DNA of 64,000 nucleotides from Kitasatospora sp. NBC_00458 (GCF_036013975.1 NZ_CP107904.1:744001-808000); one strand, 5' to 3'. Counted from the stretch's first letter, positions 46,916 through 55,806 are shown. The notes: generated from the letters alone by a model not told the origin. Translations and numbers: made by a program.

Positions 46916-47725
46916 GTGATCGTGGTGACGAGTGTGAACGTGAACGGAATCCGGGCTGCGGCCAAGAAGGGCTTCATCGAGTGGCTGGCCGCCACCGAGG
47001 CGGACGTGGTCTGCCTGCAGGAGGTGCGCTCCGAGCCCGGGCAGCTGCCGGTCGAGCTGCGCGACCTGGACGGCTGGCACGCGGTCTGGGCGCCGGCCGC
47101 CACCAAGGGCCGGGCGGGCGTCGCGGTGCTCTCCCGGAACGAGCCGAGCCGTACCGTGATCGGCTTCGAGTCCGCCGAATTCGACGATTCGGGCAGATAT
47201 GTCGAAATCGACCTTCCCGGTCTGACGGTGGCCAGCCTCTACCTGCCGTCCGGCGAGGTCGGAACCGAACGCCAGGAGGAGAAGGAACGCTTCATGGCGG
47301 AGTTCCTCACCCACCTCGGCAAGCTCCGCACCCGGGCCGCCGCCGCCGGCCGGGAGGTCGTGGTCTGCGGTGACTGGAACATCGCCCACCGCCCCGAGGA
47401 CCTCAAGAACTGGAAGGCCAACCAGAAGGCCGCCGGCTTCCTCCCCGAGGAGCGCGCCTGGCTCTCCCGCGTCTACGACGAGGCGGGCTACGTCGACGTG
47501 GTCCGCCGCCTCCACCCCGACCGCACCGGCCCCTACACGTGGTGGTCCTACCGCGGCCGCGCCTTCGACAACGACTCGGGCTGGAGGATCGACCTCCAGG
47601 TCGCCACCCCGGCCCTGGCCGCCAAGGCCGTCGAGGCCTACGTCGAGCGCGCCGACACCCACGCCGAGCGATGGAGCGACCACGCCCCGGTGACCGCGGT
47701 CTTCGACCTCGACCAACTCCTCTAG
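46916..47725 (+). CDS. xth: Exodeoxyribonuclease III
   Basis: A 269-residue Mg-dependent AP endonuclease/3'-5' exonuclease of base excision repair. Catalytic residues are in VNVNGIRAA (Asn), CLQEVRS (Glu), GDWNIAHRPEDLKNWKANQK (Asp, Asn) and the terminal WSDHAPV (Asp, His). TYRG-like WWSYRGRAFDNDSGWRID is normal. GTG start at 46916. The last 45 codons are duplicated as a fragment 5 kb downstream at 52732-52871. A GC hairpin ends the gene. Confidence 0.95.
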   Translation: MIVVTSVNVNGIRAAAKKGFIEWLAATEADVVCLQEVRSEPGQLPVELRDLDGWHAVWAPAATKGRAGVAVLSRNEPSRTVIGFESAEFDDSGRYVEIDLPGLTVASLYLPSGEVGTERQEEKERFMAEFLTHLGKLRTRAAAAGREVVVCGDWNIAHRPEDLKNWKANQKAAGFLPEERAWLSRVYDEAGYVDVVRRLHPDRTGPYTWWSYRGRAFDNDSGWRIDLQVATPALAAKAVEAYVERADTHAERWSDHAPVTAVFDLDQLL

Positions 47726-47794
47726 CACTTACCGAAGTTCGGGCCATTGACTTCCGGACGGTCCGGAGCGAAGCGCCCCGCCCTCGCACGCGAA

Positions 47795-47822
47795 CGCCCG
47801 GCCGGGAGAGCCCGGCCGGGCG
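47795..47822. terminator. Hairpin between xth and the collagenase gene
   Basis: A 12-bp stem (CGCCCGGCCGGG with AGAG loop) lies between convergent xth and collagenase. It is nearly identical to the hairpin at 50661-50691, including GAAC in front. Confidence 0.75.
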
Positions 47823-47843
47823 CCGGTCGCGGTGCTCCGGGGA

Positions 47844-50375
47844 TCAGAACTGGGTGGTGACGGTGACGCCGCTGAAGTCGGTGGCGGCGTACAGGCCGAG
47901 GTAGCGGTAGCCCGCCGTGGGGTTGGTGACGGTGATGGAGTGGGTGGTGCCGGCGACCGTGGAGGCGGCGGTGTAGGCCTTCGGCGACGCCCAGGTGTCC
48001 GCGTTGTAGTACAGGTACGCCTGACCGGTGCCGCCGAAGGTGTCGACCTTCAGTGTGGTGGTCCCGGCCGGCAGGTAGACGTACAGGTAGTCGGTGTTGC
48101 CGGCGGTCGCCGAGCGGCCGGTCCGGGCGCAGTTGCGGTCCATCGCGTCGGCGCGCTGCCCGGTGCAGGTCGGCAGGCCGAGGGCGGTCGTGGTGACCGC
48201 GGCCTGTGTGCTGGCGATCCGGCCGGTGTCATCGGTGGTGGTCAGCGCGACGGTGTACAGGCCGGGCGCGCCGTAGGTGTGGCTCGGGCTGCGCTCGTCC
48301 GAGGAGGTGCCGTCGCCGAAGTTCCAGTGCCAGCCGGTGATCCGGCCCGGGCCGGTCTGCACGGAGCGCTCGTTCAGGCTGAGGGTCGCGCCGTTCACCG
48401 TGGTGTCGAACAGCGAGGTCGGACCGGTCGCGAGGCAGCCGCCGGCGACGCAGGCGTCGAGCCAGGCGTCGAAGTCGGCGTCGTACGAGGTGCCGAGGTT
48501 GTTGTAGACCGCGTAGCCGCCGGGGTAGTCACCGACGCGGAAGCGCTCCAGCATGGACTGGACGTCGGCCGGGTGCCTCTCCAGCATGTAGCGGACGGCC
48601 AGGTAGCCCCACGGGTAGATGCGGGTCGAGTCCGAGTTGGCGTAGGTGTTCTGGAAGAGCGTGCTGAGCTTGTAGGTGTGCTTGGCCGCCTGGTTCATCG
48701 CGTCGACGTCGGTGGCGCCGCGGTGGCTGTACGAGACGTACTCGGCGAGGCCCTCGACCCACCACTTGTTCGGGACGGACGACTGGGTGTCGAAGTTGCC
48801 CTTCAGGTTGTAGATGCCGTCGAGGTAGTGGGTGTACTCGTGGTTGAGGTTCCACACCCGGGCGGGGTCGTTGACGTTCCAGGCCTTCTGGTACATCAGG
48901 GTCACGGCCCGCTTGTTCGGGTCGGTGGGGTCCATGAGGGTCACGCCGCCGTTGTCGGTGCTGTTGCCGAAGATCGCCCACGAGTAGGTGGTGTAGTCGG
49001 CCTTGTTGGCGAAGATCCCGAAGGTGACGGTCTTGGCGTACTGGTTCGGGATGGCCCCGCTGTCCTTGGACACGCTGTGGAAGAGCGCGTCCTGCTTGCG
49101 CAGGCTCTCGCAGACGGTGGCCAGTTCGGCGGCCGACAGGGACTGGGCCTGGAGGATGCGGTTGTCGCAGACCAGTTGGTTCGGCAGGATCACCGAGACG
49201 AGCTTGTTACGCAGGTCGCAGATGCCGTAGTACGAGCACTGGCCGTAGTTGAAGTACTCGGCCTGGCGGGCCGTGTACAGGTACAGCGTCCCGAAGGGCG
49301 AGAGCAGCGGCGCGGAGTCCAGCACCTTCTTGACCAGCGGCTTGGCCACGGCCTCGGCGGCGGGGCTCATCCCGGCGAACTTGGCCAGGTCGTTGCCCGC
49401 GTTGGTGTCGAGGACGTAGTTCAGCCCGCTGAGCAGGTCCCGGTGGTTGATCGCGAAGTCGGCGAGCGAGTTGATGAGGCTCGGGTCGTCCGCGAGCGCC
49501 TGGACGAAGTCCTTGTTCCGGTAGCCTTCCCAGAGCGGGTAGTACAGCACGGAGTTGACCGCGGCCCGCATCTGCGGGAACTGGTTGTACGTGTTGTCGT
49601 ACTCGTCCAGGATCCGCTTGTAGACGCCCAGGTAGTGGGCCTGGACGTTGGCGCTGTCGGTGAGCCACACCACCTCCTTGAGGATGCGGCCGTTGTTCTC
49701 GCTGACGTCACGCCAGCGGGTGCCCGCGAAGAGGGTGTCCAGGGCGGCCGTGACGGCGTCGGTGAGCGCGGGGGTGTACGCGCCCGCCGCAACGGGGTGC
49801 CAGAACTGGATGTAGTAGCCCACCTGCAGGTACTTCACCATCGGCGCGATGCCGGTCGTGTTGTCGCCGGGGTAGGTCGCCGCCACGTCCTTGAGGGCGG
49901 CCGCGACGGACAGCATCCGGGCCTGGTTGAAGATGCTCGGGTCGGCGCCGCCGCTCCGGTACAGCGAGTCGATGCACTCCGTGGTCGAGCTCTTGATGAA
50001 GGCGACCAGGTCGGCCCCGGTGAGGGCGGCGAAGTCGGCCGGGGTGCAGCTCTGTACGGCGAGGGACTTGAACTGGGCGGGGGCGCTCGCCTCGGCCGGC
50101 TCCTCCAGCAGGCGCGTCGCGCCGATCAGCGCCGGGGACTGCGGAGCGGCGGGCTCGCCGGGTTCCTCGGAGCCCGTCGTCGTGGTCGGGGCCGTCGGGG
50201 CGGCGGGGCCGACCGGGCCGGCCGGGTCGGCCGAGGCAGTCGTCGTGGTCGGAGCCGACCCGGCGGTCACGACGGGCGGCGCCGCGAAGGCCTGGGCCGG
50301 GAGCACGGTGGTGGCCGTGGCGCAACAGGCGACGACGCCTGCCGCGAGCACGGAGAGTCTGGTGCGCAGGAGCAC
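47844..50375 (-). CDS. Secreted M9 family collagenase/metalloprotease
   Basis: An 843-residue exported zinc protease. The GTG at 50375 is chosen because GAAGGAT lies 6 nt upstream and the product begins with a signal peptide (LLRTRLSVLAAGVVACCATA to about AQAFA). A long N-terminal activator region is followed by the zinc motif HEYTH (near 512-516) with the third ligand region EGLAEYVSYSHRG. A PKD domain (WNFGDGTSSDERSPSHTYG) and a C-terminal PPC-like beta domain follow, as in Clostridium and Streptomyces collagenases. It would degrade extracellular collagen-like protein. It is bracketed by two related hairpins. An in-frame ATG at 50453 would put 26 residues before the signal peptide. Confidence 0.92.
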   Translation of the reverse strand: MLLRTRLSVLAAGVVACCATATTVLPAQAFAAPPVVTAGSAPTTTTASADPAGPVGPAAPTAPTTTTGSEEPGEPAAPQSPALIGATRLLEEPAEASAPAQFKSLAVQSCTPADFAALTGADLVAFIKSSTTECIDSLYRSGGADPSIFNQARMLSVAAALKDVAATYPGDNTTGIAPMVKYLQVGYYIQFWHPVAAGAYTPALTDAVTAALDTLFAGTRWRDVSENNGRILKEVVWLTDSANVQAHYLGVYKRILDEYDNTYNQFPQMRAAVNSVLYYPLWEGYRNKDFVQALADDPSLINSLADFAINHRDLLSGLNYVLDTNAGNDLAKFAGMSPAAEAVAKPLVKKVLDSAPLLSPFGTLYLYTARQAEYFNYGQCSYYGICDLRNKLVSVILPNQLVCDNRILQAQSLSAAELATVCESLRKQDALFHSVSKDSGAIPNQYAKTVTFGIFANKADYTTYSWAIFGNSTDNGGVTLMDPTDPNKRAVTLMYQKAWNVNDPARVWNLNHEYTHYLDGIYNLKGNFDTQSSVPNKWWVEGLAEYVSYSHRGATDVDAMNQAAKHTYKLSTLFQNTYANSDSTRIYPWGYLAVRYMLERHPADVQSMLERFRVGDYPGGYAVYNNLGTSYDADFDAWLDACVAGGCLATGPTSLFDTTVNGATLSLNERSVQTGPGRITGWHWNFGDGTSSDERSPSHTYGAPGLYTVALTTTDDTGRIASTQAAVTTTALGLPTCTGQRADAMDRNCARTGRSATAGNTDYLYVYLPAGTTTLKVDTFGGTGQAYLYYNADTWASPKAYTAASTVAGTTHSITVTNPTAGYRYLGLYAATDFSGVTVTTQF

Positions 50376-50966
50376 GCCGAATCCTTCGTCGAGTGGGGGC
50401 AGCCCGACGTGGGGTCGGGCTGAAGGAAGGAGATTTGGCGTGGATCCTGTCATCGACCGATGAGCAGAACAATGTCACAGGTTATATGGCATGAGATTTT
50501 CGGCCATCTCGCGGCTCGCACCCTCCGGGCGGCCGACCTGCGATGTTCCCGGCCCGAGCGGCTCGGCATATGGAACCGAAGGGACATCAGGCCATGATCC
50601 GGACCACCGCACAAGGCCGTTGGGCCTCACGGACTGGCCGATCTGCGCCTCCCACGCAGAACGCCCGGCCGGGGAGACCCCGGCCGGGCGTGCACGGCCT
50701 GCCACGCGACAGGTCGACGCGTCAGACGGCGCCGAACCCACCATTGGCGGCGGCGGTGCCGAAGGACTGGGACGAGCTTCCACTCGGCTGCCGGTAGTGC
50801 CACCAGCCCCGCCCTCACCCGCACCGGACCACGACGGCGGCGACGAGAACGTTGAGCGGGCACCGGGATTTTTCCCGGCGCCCGCTCCCCTCTCACCGGA
50901 TCTCTCGTGCGGTAAGCCAGGAATCGGCCATGCCGCCACGGAAGGCTCCGCGATGGCAGCGCGTCC
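50376..50966. other. Intergenic region upstream of the collagenase
   Basis: This 591-bp stretch has an AT-rich promoter-like zone (50455-50500, with TATAAC on the minus strand at 50481-50486) and the hairpin at 50661-50691. ORFs spanning it are Pro/Arg/Ser low-complexity and not convincing. Confidence 0.5.
50661..50691. terminator. Hairpin related to the one at 47795
   Basis: A 14-bp stem (ACGCCCGGCCGGGG with AGA loop) lies 275 bp beyond the stop of the CGNR gene. It is the second copy of the hairpin that follows xth, with a similar CCTCxCACGC flank. Confidence 0.7.
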
Positions 50967-51578
50967 TCACGCCTGGGGCGGCGCCTGAGTCCCTTGGCGC
51001 TGCCGCCGGCGGTAGTTGCGCATGGACACCTGGGAGCCGCAGCCGGGACTGCAGTACAGCCCTCCCCCATTGCGGGTGCGGTCGAGGAAACCGAAATGGC
51101 ACGGGGGGTTCCGGCACGCCTTGATGCGCCCCCAGTCGCTGCTCTGGGCGAAGGTCGTCACCGCGGCCAGTACGGTTCCGAACACACGCTCCACCCCCGC
51201 CTGCGGCGACGCCAGCTCGACACCACCGGCCGTGACCACCGCCGCCAGCGGGTAGAGCGAACCCGCGCGCCGCAGGTGCCGCTCGGCACGCTGCAGCGGC
51301 TCACCCAGGCTCTCCTCGTCGCCCGAGTGCGCGAGCAGCACGGTCACCAGGGCATCGCGCAGCTCGCGCGCGGCCGCGGCATCAGCATCGGTCGCCACCG
51401 TTTCGCCGCCGAAGTCGTCGCACTCCGCCAGCCACGCCGCGAGCGAGTCCCCGTCCCCGAACAACTCCCGCCGACCGGCCCCGTCCGCGCGCGTGTTCAC
51501 GAACGCGAGCAAGGCCTCCACCGCCGGCGTGACGGTGCGCGGGCTGAGTTTGGGAGTTCCGGCCGCCGCACTGCTCAT
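50967..51578 (-). CDS. CGNR zinc-finger transcriptional regulator (ABATE domain)
   Basis: A 203-residue protein. The N-terminal ABATE-like domain is followed by the C-terminal CGNR zinc finger (ACRNPPCHFGFLDRTRN, then GGGLYCSPGCGSQVSMRNYR), with four Cys. These proteins are stress or metabolite regulators in actinobacteria. It is divergent from the SDR gene with 104 bp between, so it probably controls that gene. Start ATG at 51578. Confidence 0.85.
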   Translation of the reverse strand: MSSAAAGTPKLSPRTVTPAVEALLAFVNTRADGAGRRELFGDGDSLAAWLAECDDFGGETVATDADAAAARELRDALVTVLLAHSGDEESLGEPLQRAERHLRRAGSLYPLAAVVTAGGVELASPQAGVERVFGTVLAAVTTFAQSSDWGRIKACRNPPCHFGFLDRTRNGGGLYCSPGCGSQVSMRNYRRRQRQGTQAPPQA

Positions 51579-51653
51579 GGCTTCACTCTACATCAGCAGG
51601 AAGAGGCACTAATCCGTCTAACGGGCAACCAAGAGCGCCGTCCGGCTTGACTC

Positions 51654-51682
51654 GTTGCGAGCTAACTCATTACGGTCGCAAC
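51654..51682 (+). promoter_or_regulatory. Inverted repeat next to the SDR start
   Basis: GTTGCGA (51654-51660) and TCGCAAC (51676-51682) pair, with a 15-bp spacer, and abut the ATG at 51683. The spacer includes AT-rich TAACTCATTAC. It is a candidate operator of the CGNR protein. Confidence 0.4.
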
Positions 51683-52531
51683 ATGAACGGAACATCCAAC
51701 CAGCAGACCCGCCCCCGCACATGGCTGATCACCGGCGCGACGTCCGGCATCGGCCGCGAACTGACGCTCCAGGCGCTCGCCAACGGCGACGCCGTCTCGG
51801 CGCTCGCCCGCAACACCGCTTCCCTGGACGAACTGACCGAAGTGCACGGCGAGCGCCTGCTCCCCATCCAGGCGGACGTGCGTGACGAGCAGGCCGTCCG
51901 GGAAGCGGTGGAGCGCACGCTCACGCGGTTCGGCCGGATCGACGTGGTGGCCAACAACGCCGGCTACGGACTGTTCGGAGCCGTCGAGGAGGCCTCCGAC
52001 GCGCAGATCCGCGCCGTGTTCGACACCAACGTCTTCGGAGTGCTCAACGTGCTCCGCGCGACGTTGCCGGTGCTCCGCGCCCAGCGATCCGGGCACATCC
52101 TCCAGGGCTCATCCGTCTACGGGCAGTCCGCCCATCCCGGCGTGGGGCTGCTGGCCGCGACCAAGCACGCGGTCGAGGGGCTGTCGGACGCGCTGCTGGC
52201 CGAGGTCGCACCGCTCGGCATCAAGGTCACGATCATCCAGCCCGGGCTGACCGCGACCCCCTTCCTGGCCAACCTCGATGTCGCGGCCGGCCTGGCCGAC
52301 TACGACCAAACCGTCCGCGAGGTCCAGAAAGGCATCGGCGAGCTGCCGGCATCCGCGTTCTCCTCCGCGGCGCGGATCGCCACAGGCATCCGGACCGCGG
52401 TCGACAGCCCCAACCCTCCGCTGCGCCTGGCCCTCGGCACCTCCGGCGCCACGGGCATGCGCACCGCGTTGGAGACCCGCATCGCGGACCTGGACACCTG
52501 GAAGCGCGTGACCGACGCCGTCGACAGATAG
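51683..52531 (+). CDS. SDR-family oxidoreductase lacking the catalytic Tyr
   Basis: A 282-residue SDR-like protein with the cofactor motif LITGATSGIGRELTLQ, ADVRDEQAVREAVERTL and NNAGYGLFGAVEEAS. In the active-site region GSSVYGQSAHPGVGLLAATK, the Lys is present but the Tyr four residues before it is Leu. The Ser remains. Such proteins may be inactive, use another Tyr (VYG is nearby) or bind NAD(P) as sensors. ATG at 51683. Divergent from a CGNR regulator. Otherwise its fold and length are normal. Confidence 0.85.
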   Translation: MNGTSNQQTRPRTWLITGATSGIGRELTLQALANGDAVSALARNTASLDELTEVHGERLLPIQADVRDEQAVREAVERTLTRFGRIDVVANNAGYGLFGAVEEASDAQIRAVFDTNVFGVLNVLRATLPVLRAQRSGHILQGSSVYGQSAHPGVGLLAATKHAVEGLSDALLAEVAPLGIKVTIIQPGLTATPFLANLDVAAGLADYDQTVREVQKGIGELPASAFSSAARIATGIRTAVDSPNPPLRLALGTSGATGMRTALETRIADLDTWKRVTDAVDR

Positions 52532-53064
52532 CCGCAAGTCCCGCCGGGGGCCGCGGCACTGACAGCCGAGGTGCCCCCGGCGGCGTAATCCGCGCGTGCC
52601 CGGAAAGCCGGGAAGTAATCTTGACCAACGACGTCATCCTGCTCACCGGAGGTCCCTACCGCGCAGGCCAGCAGACGCCCTCGAACAGTCCACACTCGAA
52701 CGGGTGGACCTTGAACAAACGGCGCCGTTCCGCTGGAGGATCGACCTCCAGGTCGCCACCCCCGCCCTGGCCGCCAAGGCCGTCGAGGCCTACGTCGAAC
52801 GCGCCGACACCCACGCCGAACGCTGGAGCGACCACGCGCCGGTGACCGTGGTGTTCGACCACCAGTCCTGACAGCTCCCCACGGGCAGGGCCTCCCAGGA
52901 GGCCGGGACCTCTGCCCAGCCGTCTCGACCGTCACGGCTTGGGCGAGGGGCCGGTCCTCTGGGCGTACGTGCGGGGCAAACCCCCCGCCGCCTTCCAGAC
53001 CTTCCTGGACGACGACGGCATCCTCCGGCCGAAGTCCCGGCGAGCCCTTGGCACTTGAGCCCGG
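52532..53064. other. Scar region with gene remnants
   Basis: This 533-bp gap contains the xth 3' duplicate and a further coding-like piece at about 52936-53058 (LWAYVRGKPPAAFQTFLDDD ...) with a stop and no start. Nothing else is supported. It looks like debris of rearrangements. Confidence 0.5.
52732..52871 (+). pseudogene. xth: Truncated duplicate of the xth 3' end
   Basis: The bases from 52732 to about 52860 match 47578-47706 with only about ten differences. In frame they encode WRIDLQVATPALAAKAVEAY and WSDHAPVTVVFD, the C terminus of exonuclease III. The 5' two-thirds, including the catalytic Glu and Asn, is missing. Same orientation as the intact gene, 5.1 kb away. Confidence 0.9.
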
Positions 53065-53517
53065 CTATCCGAGATCCCCGACAGGGTCAAGCCGAGAGGA
53101 AGGAGGAACGACGATGTCGCCACGCAGGAGTCCGCTGCCCTGTGGGGCCTCCGCGGGGTCATGGCCGGCAGAGATGATCCGGTTGCCCTCGTCGACGAAG
53201 ACAACATGGGGCTTCATGTCGCGGGCCTCCTCATCGGATACCTGCGCATAGGAGATGATGATCACGAGATCTCCTGGGCTGATGAGTCGCGCGGCGGCAC
53301 CGTTGATGCCGATGATTCCGGAGTTCCTCGGCCCTTCGATGACGTAGGTGGAGAGGCGGGACCCGTTGTCGATGTCAACGATGTCGACCTTCTCGCCGGG
53401 CAGTAGATCTGCGGCCTCCATGAGGTCGGAGCCGATGGTGAGCGAACCCACGTAGTGGAGGTCGGCCTGTGTGACCGTGGCCCGGTGGATCTTGGACTTC
53501 ATCATGGTGCGGTGCAC
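53065..53517 (-). CDS. panD: Aspartate 1-decarboxylase
   Basis: A 150-residue pyruvoyl enzyme making beta-alanine from aspartate. Residues [19 protein letters not shown] contain the self-cleavage site Gly24-Ser25, where Ser becomes the pyruvoyl group. [20 protein letters not shown] and [20 protein letters not shown] are diagnostic. The GTG at 53517 gives the standard N terminus. panB and panC are absent, and it sits at the edge of an NRPS cluster, so it may provide beta-alanine as a building block or boost CoA and carrier priming. That is inference. Confidence 0.93.
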   Translation of the reverse strand: MHRTMMKSKIHRATVTQADLHYVGSLTIGSDLMEAADLLPGEKVDIVDIDNGSRLSTYVIEGPRNSGIIGINGAAARLISPGDLVIIISYAQVSDEEARDMKPHVVFVDEGNRIISAGHDPAEAPQGSGLLRGDIVVPPSSRLDPVGDLG

Positions 53518-53630
53518 GGCGGTTGATCCTCGTCGTTCCTGCTCAGACAGCGGCTAGGAAACAGCTGCGGTATGTACGTATGATCTTGGTCAACAGGCTG
53601 GTAAGTCAGATGGTTGGAGCGCACTCCCGA

Positions 53631-53783
53631 TTACGGCACATCGTCGGATATCGCCGGCACATCGCCGATCAGAGCGGGCAGTTCAGTCTCGTCGTTCTCG
53701 ATCCGAGGGGACGGCAGCCATTCGCCCTCCTCGTTGATCACCACGACATGAGGGTGCGTTCTGCCGATATCCACCCCGGCCAT
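53631..53783 (-). pseudogene. IS110-family transposase, N-terminal fragment
   Basis: A 50-codon frame starting MAGVDIGRTHPHVVVINEEG, then ENDETELPALIGDV, ends at a stop. This is the N-terminal DEDD catalytic region of actinobacterial IS110 transposases (usually about 400 residues, with the first Asp in VDIG). The rest is missing, so it is a relic. It marks past transposition between panD and the radical SAM gene. Confidence 0.8.
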
Positions 53784-53829
53784 CCGGCGAATCAGCCCTT
53801 ACAGCCGTGCCCGGATCCTCTGGGCTCCT

Positions 53830-55806
53830 CTAGATGTCGCCATAGTCCGACGTGGACACCTCGGGACTGTCGGATTGCTCTTCCTGGACAGGAACTGCGG
53901 CGGCATCGTTGCGGGCCCCACCCCAGCGCTTCTCGGTCTCCCTGTGAATGTGCCAGATGTCGTCCTCGGTGAGGAGGACGGAGACGACACCGGGAAAAGC
54001 CTCCTCGAAGTAGATGTAGGGCTTTCGGTTGTCGATGCGCGGGGAGTGGTAGTCGAGTTGGTCCCGCATGCCGTGCTGGCGCGTGACCGGTGTCGCGGGG
54101 TGATAGGTGAGTATGTTCGGGCTGGCCAGATCGATCAGCTTGTCGTCGACGAGACGGCCCACTTCATGGATGGTCTCGTCGATACTCTCCCGCGTCTCAC
54201 CGTCGAGGCCGAAGAGAACGGAGGTCCCCAGCTGCAGACCCTGCTCCTTGACGAGGGCCGCAGCTTCCCTGACCTTCTCCCTCCAGGGCTTCCGTTCGTC
54301 CCGGCGGATGTTCTTGTGAATGTTGTTCATGACCTGCGTCGACATGCTCTCGATGCCGATGTAGATGTAGCTGCATCCGGCATCCTTCATCTTCCGCAGG
54401 ATTTTTGACGACTCTTCAGCCGAATGGAGCGCGACGAGGGTGTCCACGGTCAGCTGGGCACCCCACTGGAGGTCGCCCAGCCGCTGGACGTCGTCTTCCT
54501 CGCGAACGAATCTGCGGTAACGCGGTTCGAGTGAGCCGCCCTCCTCCCGGCGGATCCGGCCGAGCTCTTCGCAGAAGTTCTCGATGTCCCGGTACCGGCC
54601 GCTCCAGAAGACGGAGTCGTCGAAGAAGAGCGACTCGGCGCCGTAGCTGACGTACTCACAGACCCGCTCCGCCGCCGCACCTATCGCATCGTCCTTGAAC
54701 CGCTTGAGCCCAGCGCCGAGTTGCGAAGACTCGGAGCAGAAATTACATCGGTACGGACAGGCGTTGGACACCATGAAGTGCGCGGTGCGCAGCACCTCTC
54801 CCGTCCCGGGGCGGGTGAAGATGGGGAATCGGGATCGGATCGCGAACGCCTCGTACGGCGAGGGTAAGGACGCGAGGTCGAGCGTTCGGCCACGGAGCGG
54901 AACGGCGTCGAAGGTCTCCCCCGCCGCCAGGACGACGACCGACGTGCCGGGCACGGGGCCCTCGTCGGCGAGCAGCCCCTGCAGGCACGGCAGCACCTGG
55001 TCACGGTCCACCCAACGCCGGTCGAGATCGGTGGCGAGGGCGAGGGCCCGCATGATCAGGTCCACAGCGAAGTAGGCCTCGCCGCCGATGACGGCGTCGA
55101 CCACTCTGGGAGCCTTGCCCTCCTGGATGACCGCCACCGTGCTGCTGGGTTCGGACACGACGGTCTGGCCGTCGGGGGTGCAGGTGATGGTCTCGTCCAC
55201 ATGACGGCCTCCGAGTATGACGAAGGCATCCGGGACCTCGCACTTGACCAGCCTCGCGATTTCGAGCGCGTAGCGGTGCGCGGGTGACACGGCGCTGATG
55301 AGCACGACCCTGGGCTGGACCTCGCGCAGCAGCCGCAGCCACCTCGTGCGCGCCGCGTCGTCCCAGACCCGGGGGTCGAACACCGTCTGGTCGGTGTTGG
55401 GTGACGTGCCGTAGGCCCGGTATCCGTCGTCACCGGCGGAGAGCCGGTACTCCTTGGACGGGAACCGGGTCCACTCGGGCGCGAGGTCGCTGTAGTGCAC
55501 GGCGTCCTCCAGCGGGCCGGCGTCCGCCACAGCACGGTGCACGGCAGCGCTCAGCGCCGTGTAGAGACACATCGGGTCGCCCGGATAGGTGATTTCACCC
55601 TCGGACTGGGTCATAACGGGCGCCAGTACCGACAGCACGGGGAAATAGCGGGTGTCCGTTCTCGCACTCGCCAGGTCGTCTGACAGCCGGCGCCTGCGCG
55701 TCAGACGCCGTTCCCGAAAAGCGTCCAGATCGGACACTTCCCCCGGGCGGTGCATCTGAATGGAGGCGCCTCCCGAATGTATCTTCTGAATAGCGTGCGT
55801 GGCCAT
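53830..55806 (-). CDS. B12-binding-domain radical SAM enzyme
   Basis: A 658-residue protein. The N-terminal half includes a cobalamin-binding-like domain (RVVLISAVSPAHRYALEIAR then FVILGGRHVDE, about 166-203). The radical SAM domain has CPYRCNFC (Cys350, 354, 357), ESLFFDDSVFW and YIYIGIESMSTQVMNNIHKN. A C-terminal extension ends in an acidic tail. Class B members methylate unactivated carbons or phosphorus, or rearrange rings, so this is a candidate C-methyltransferase or cyclase for the NRPS product. ATG 55806 follows GGAGGGCTG. Codon 314 is TTA (54865-54867), suggesting bldA control. Confidence 0.85.
   Translation of the reverse strand: MATHAIQKIHSGGASIQMHRPGEVSDLDAFRERRLTRRRRLSDDLASARTDTRYFPVLSVLAPVMTQSEGEITYPGDPMCLYTALSAAVHRAVADAGPLEDAVHYSDLAPEWTRFPSKEYRLSAGDDGYRAYGTSPNTDQTVFDPRVWDDAARTRWLRLLREVQPRVVLISAVSPAHRYALEIARLVKCEVPDAFVILGGRHVDETITCTPDGQTVVSEPSSTVAVIQEGKAPRVVDAVIGGEAYFAVDLIMRALALATDLDRRWVDRDQVLPCLQGLLADEGPVPGTSVVVLAAGETFDAVPLRGRTLDLASLPSPYEAFAIRSRFPIFTRPGTGEVLRTAHFMVSNACPYRCNFCSESSQLGAGLKRFKDDAIGAAAERVCEYVSYGAESLFFDDSVFWSGRYRDIENFCEELGRIRREEGGSLEPRYRRFVREEDDVQRLGDLQWGAQLTVDTLVALHSAEESSKILRKMKDAGCSYIYIGIESMSTQVMNNIHKNIRRDERKPWREKVREAAALVKEQGLQLGTSVLFGLDGETRESIDETIHEVGRLVDDKLIDLASPNILTYHPATPVTRQHGMRDQLDYHSPRIDNRKPYIYFEEAFPGVVSVLLTEDDIWHIHRETEKRWGGARNDAAAVPVQEEQSDSPEVSTSDYGDI
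54865..54867 (-). other. TTA leucine codon in the B12 radical SAM gene
   Basis: On the minus strand GCG TCC TTA CCC reads Ala-Ser-Leu-Pro, in frame at codon 314. TTA is rare in this GC-rich genome and is read by the bldA tRNA, a classical developmental switch for antibiotic genes. Confidence 0.85.

Noticed and set aside
50475..50939. 154-residue minus-strand ORF upstream of the collagenase
   Set aside because: Pro/Ser/Gly low complexity, spans a terminator hairpin and a promoter-like zone; unlikely to be translated.
52936..53058. Coding-like stretch LWAYVRGKPPAAFQTFLDDD
   Set aside because: It has good codon statistics but no start and no recognisable family; treated as debris and not listed as a gene.
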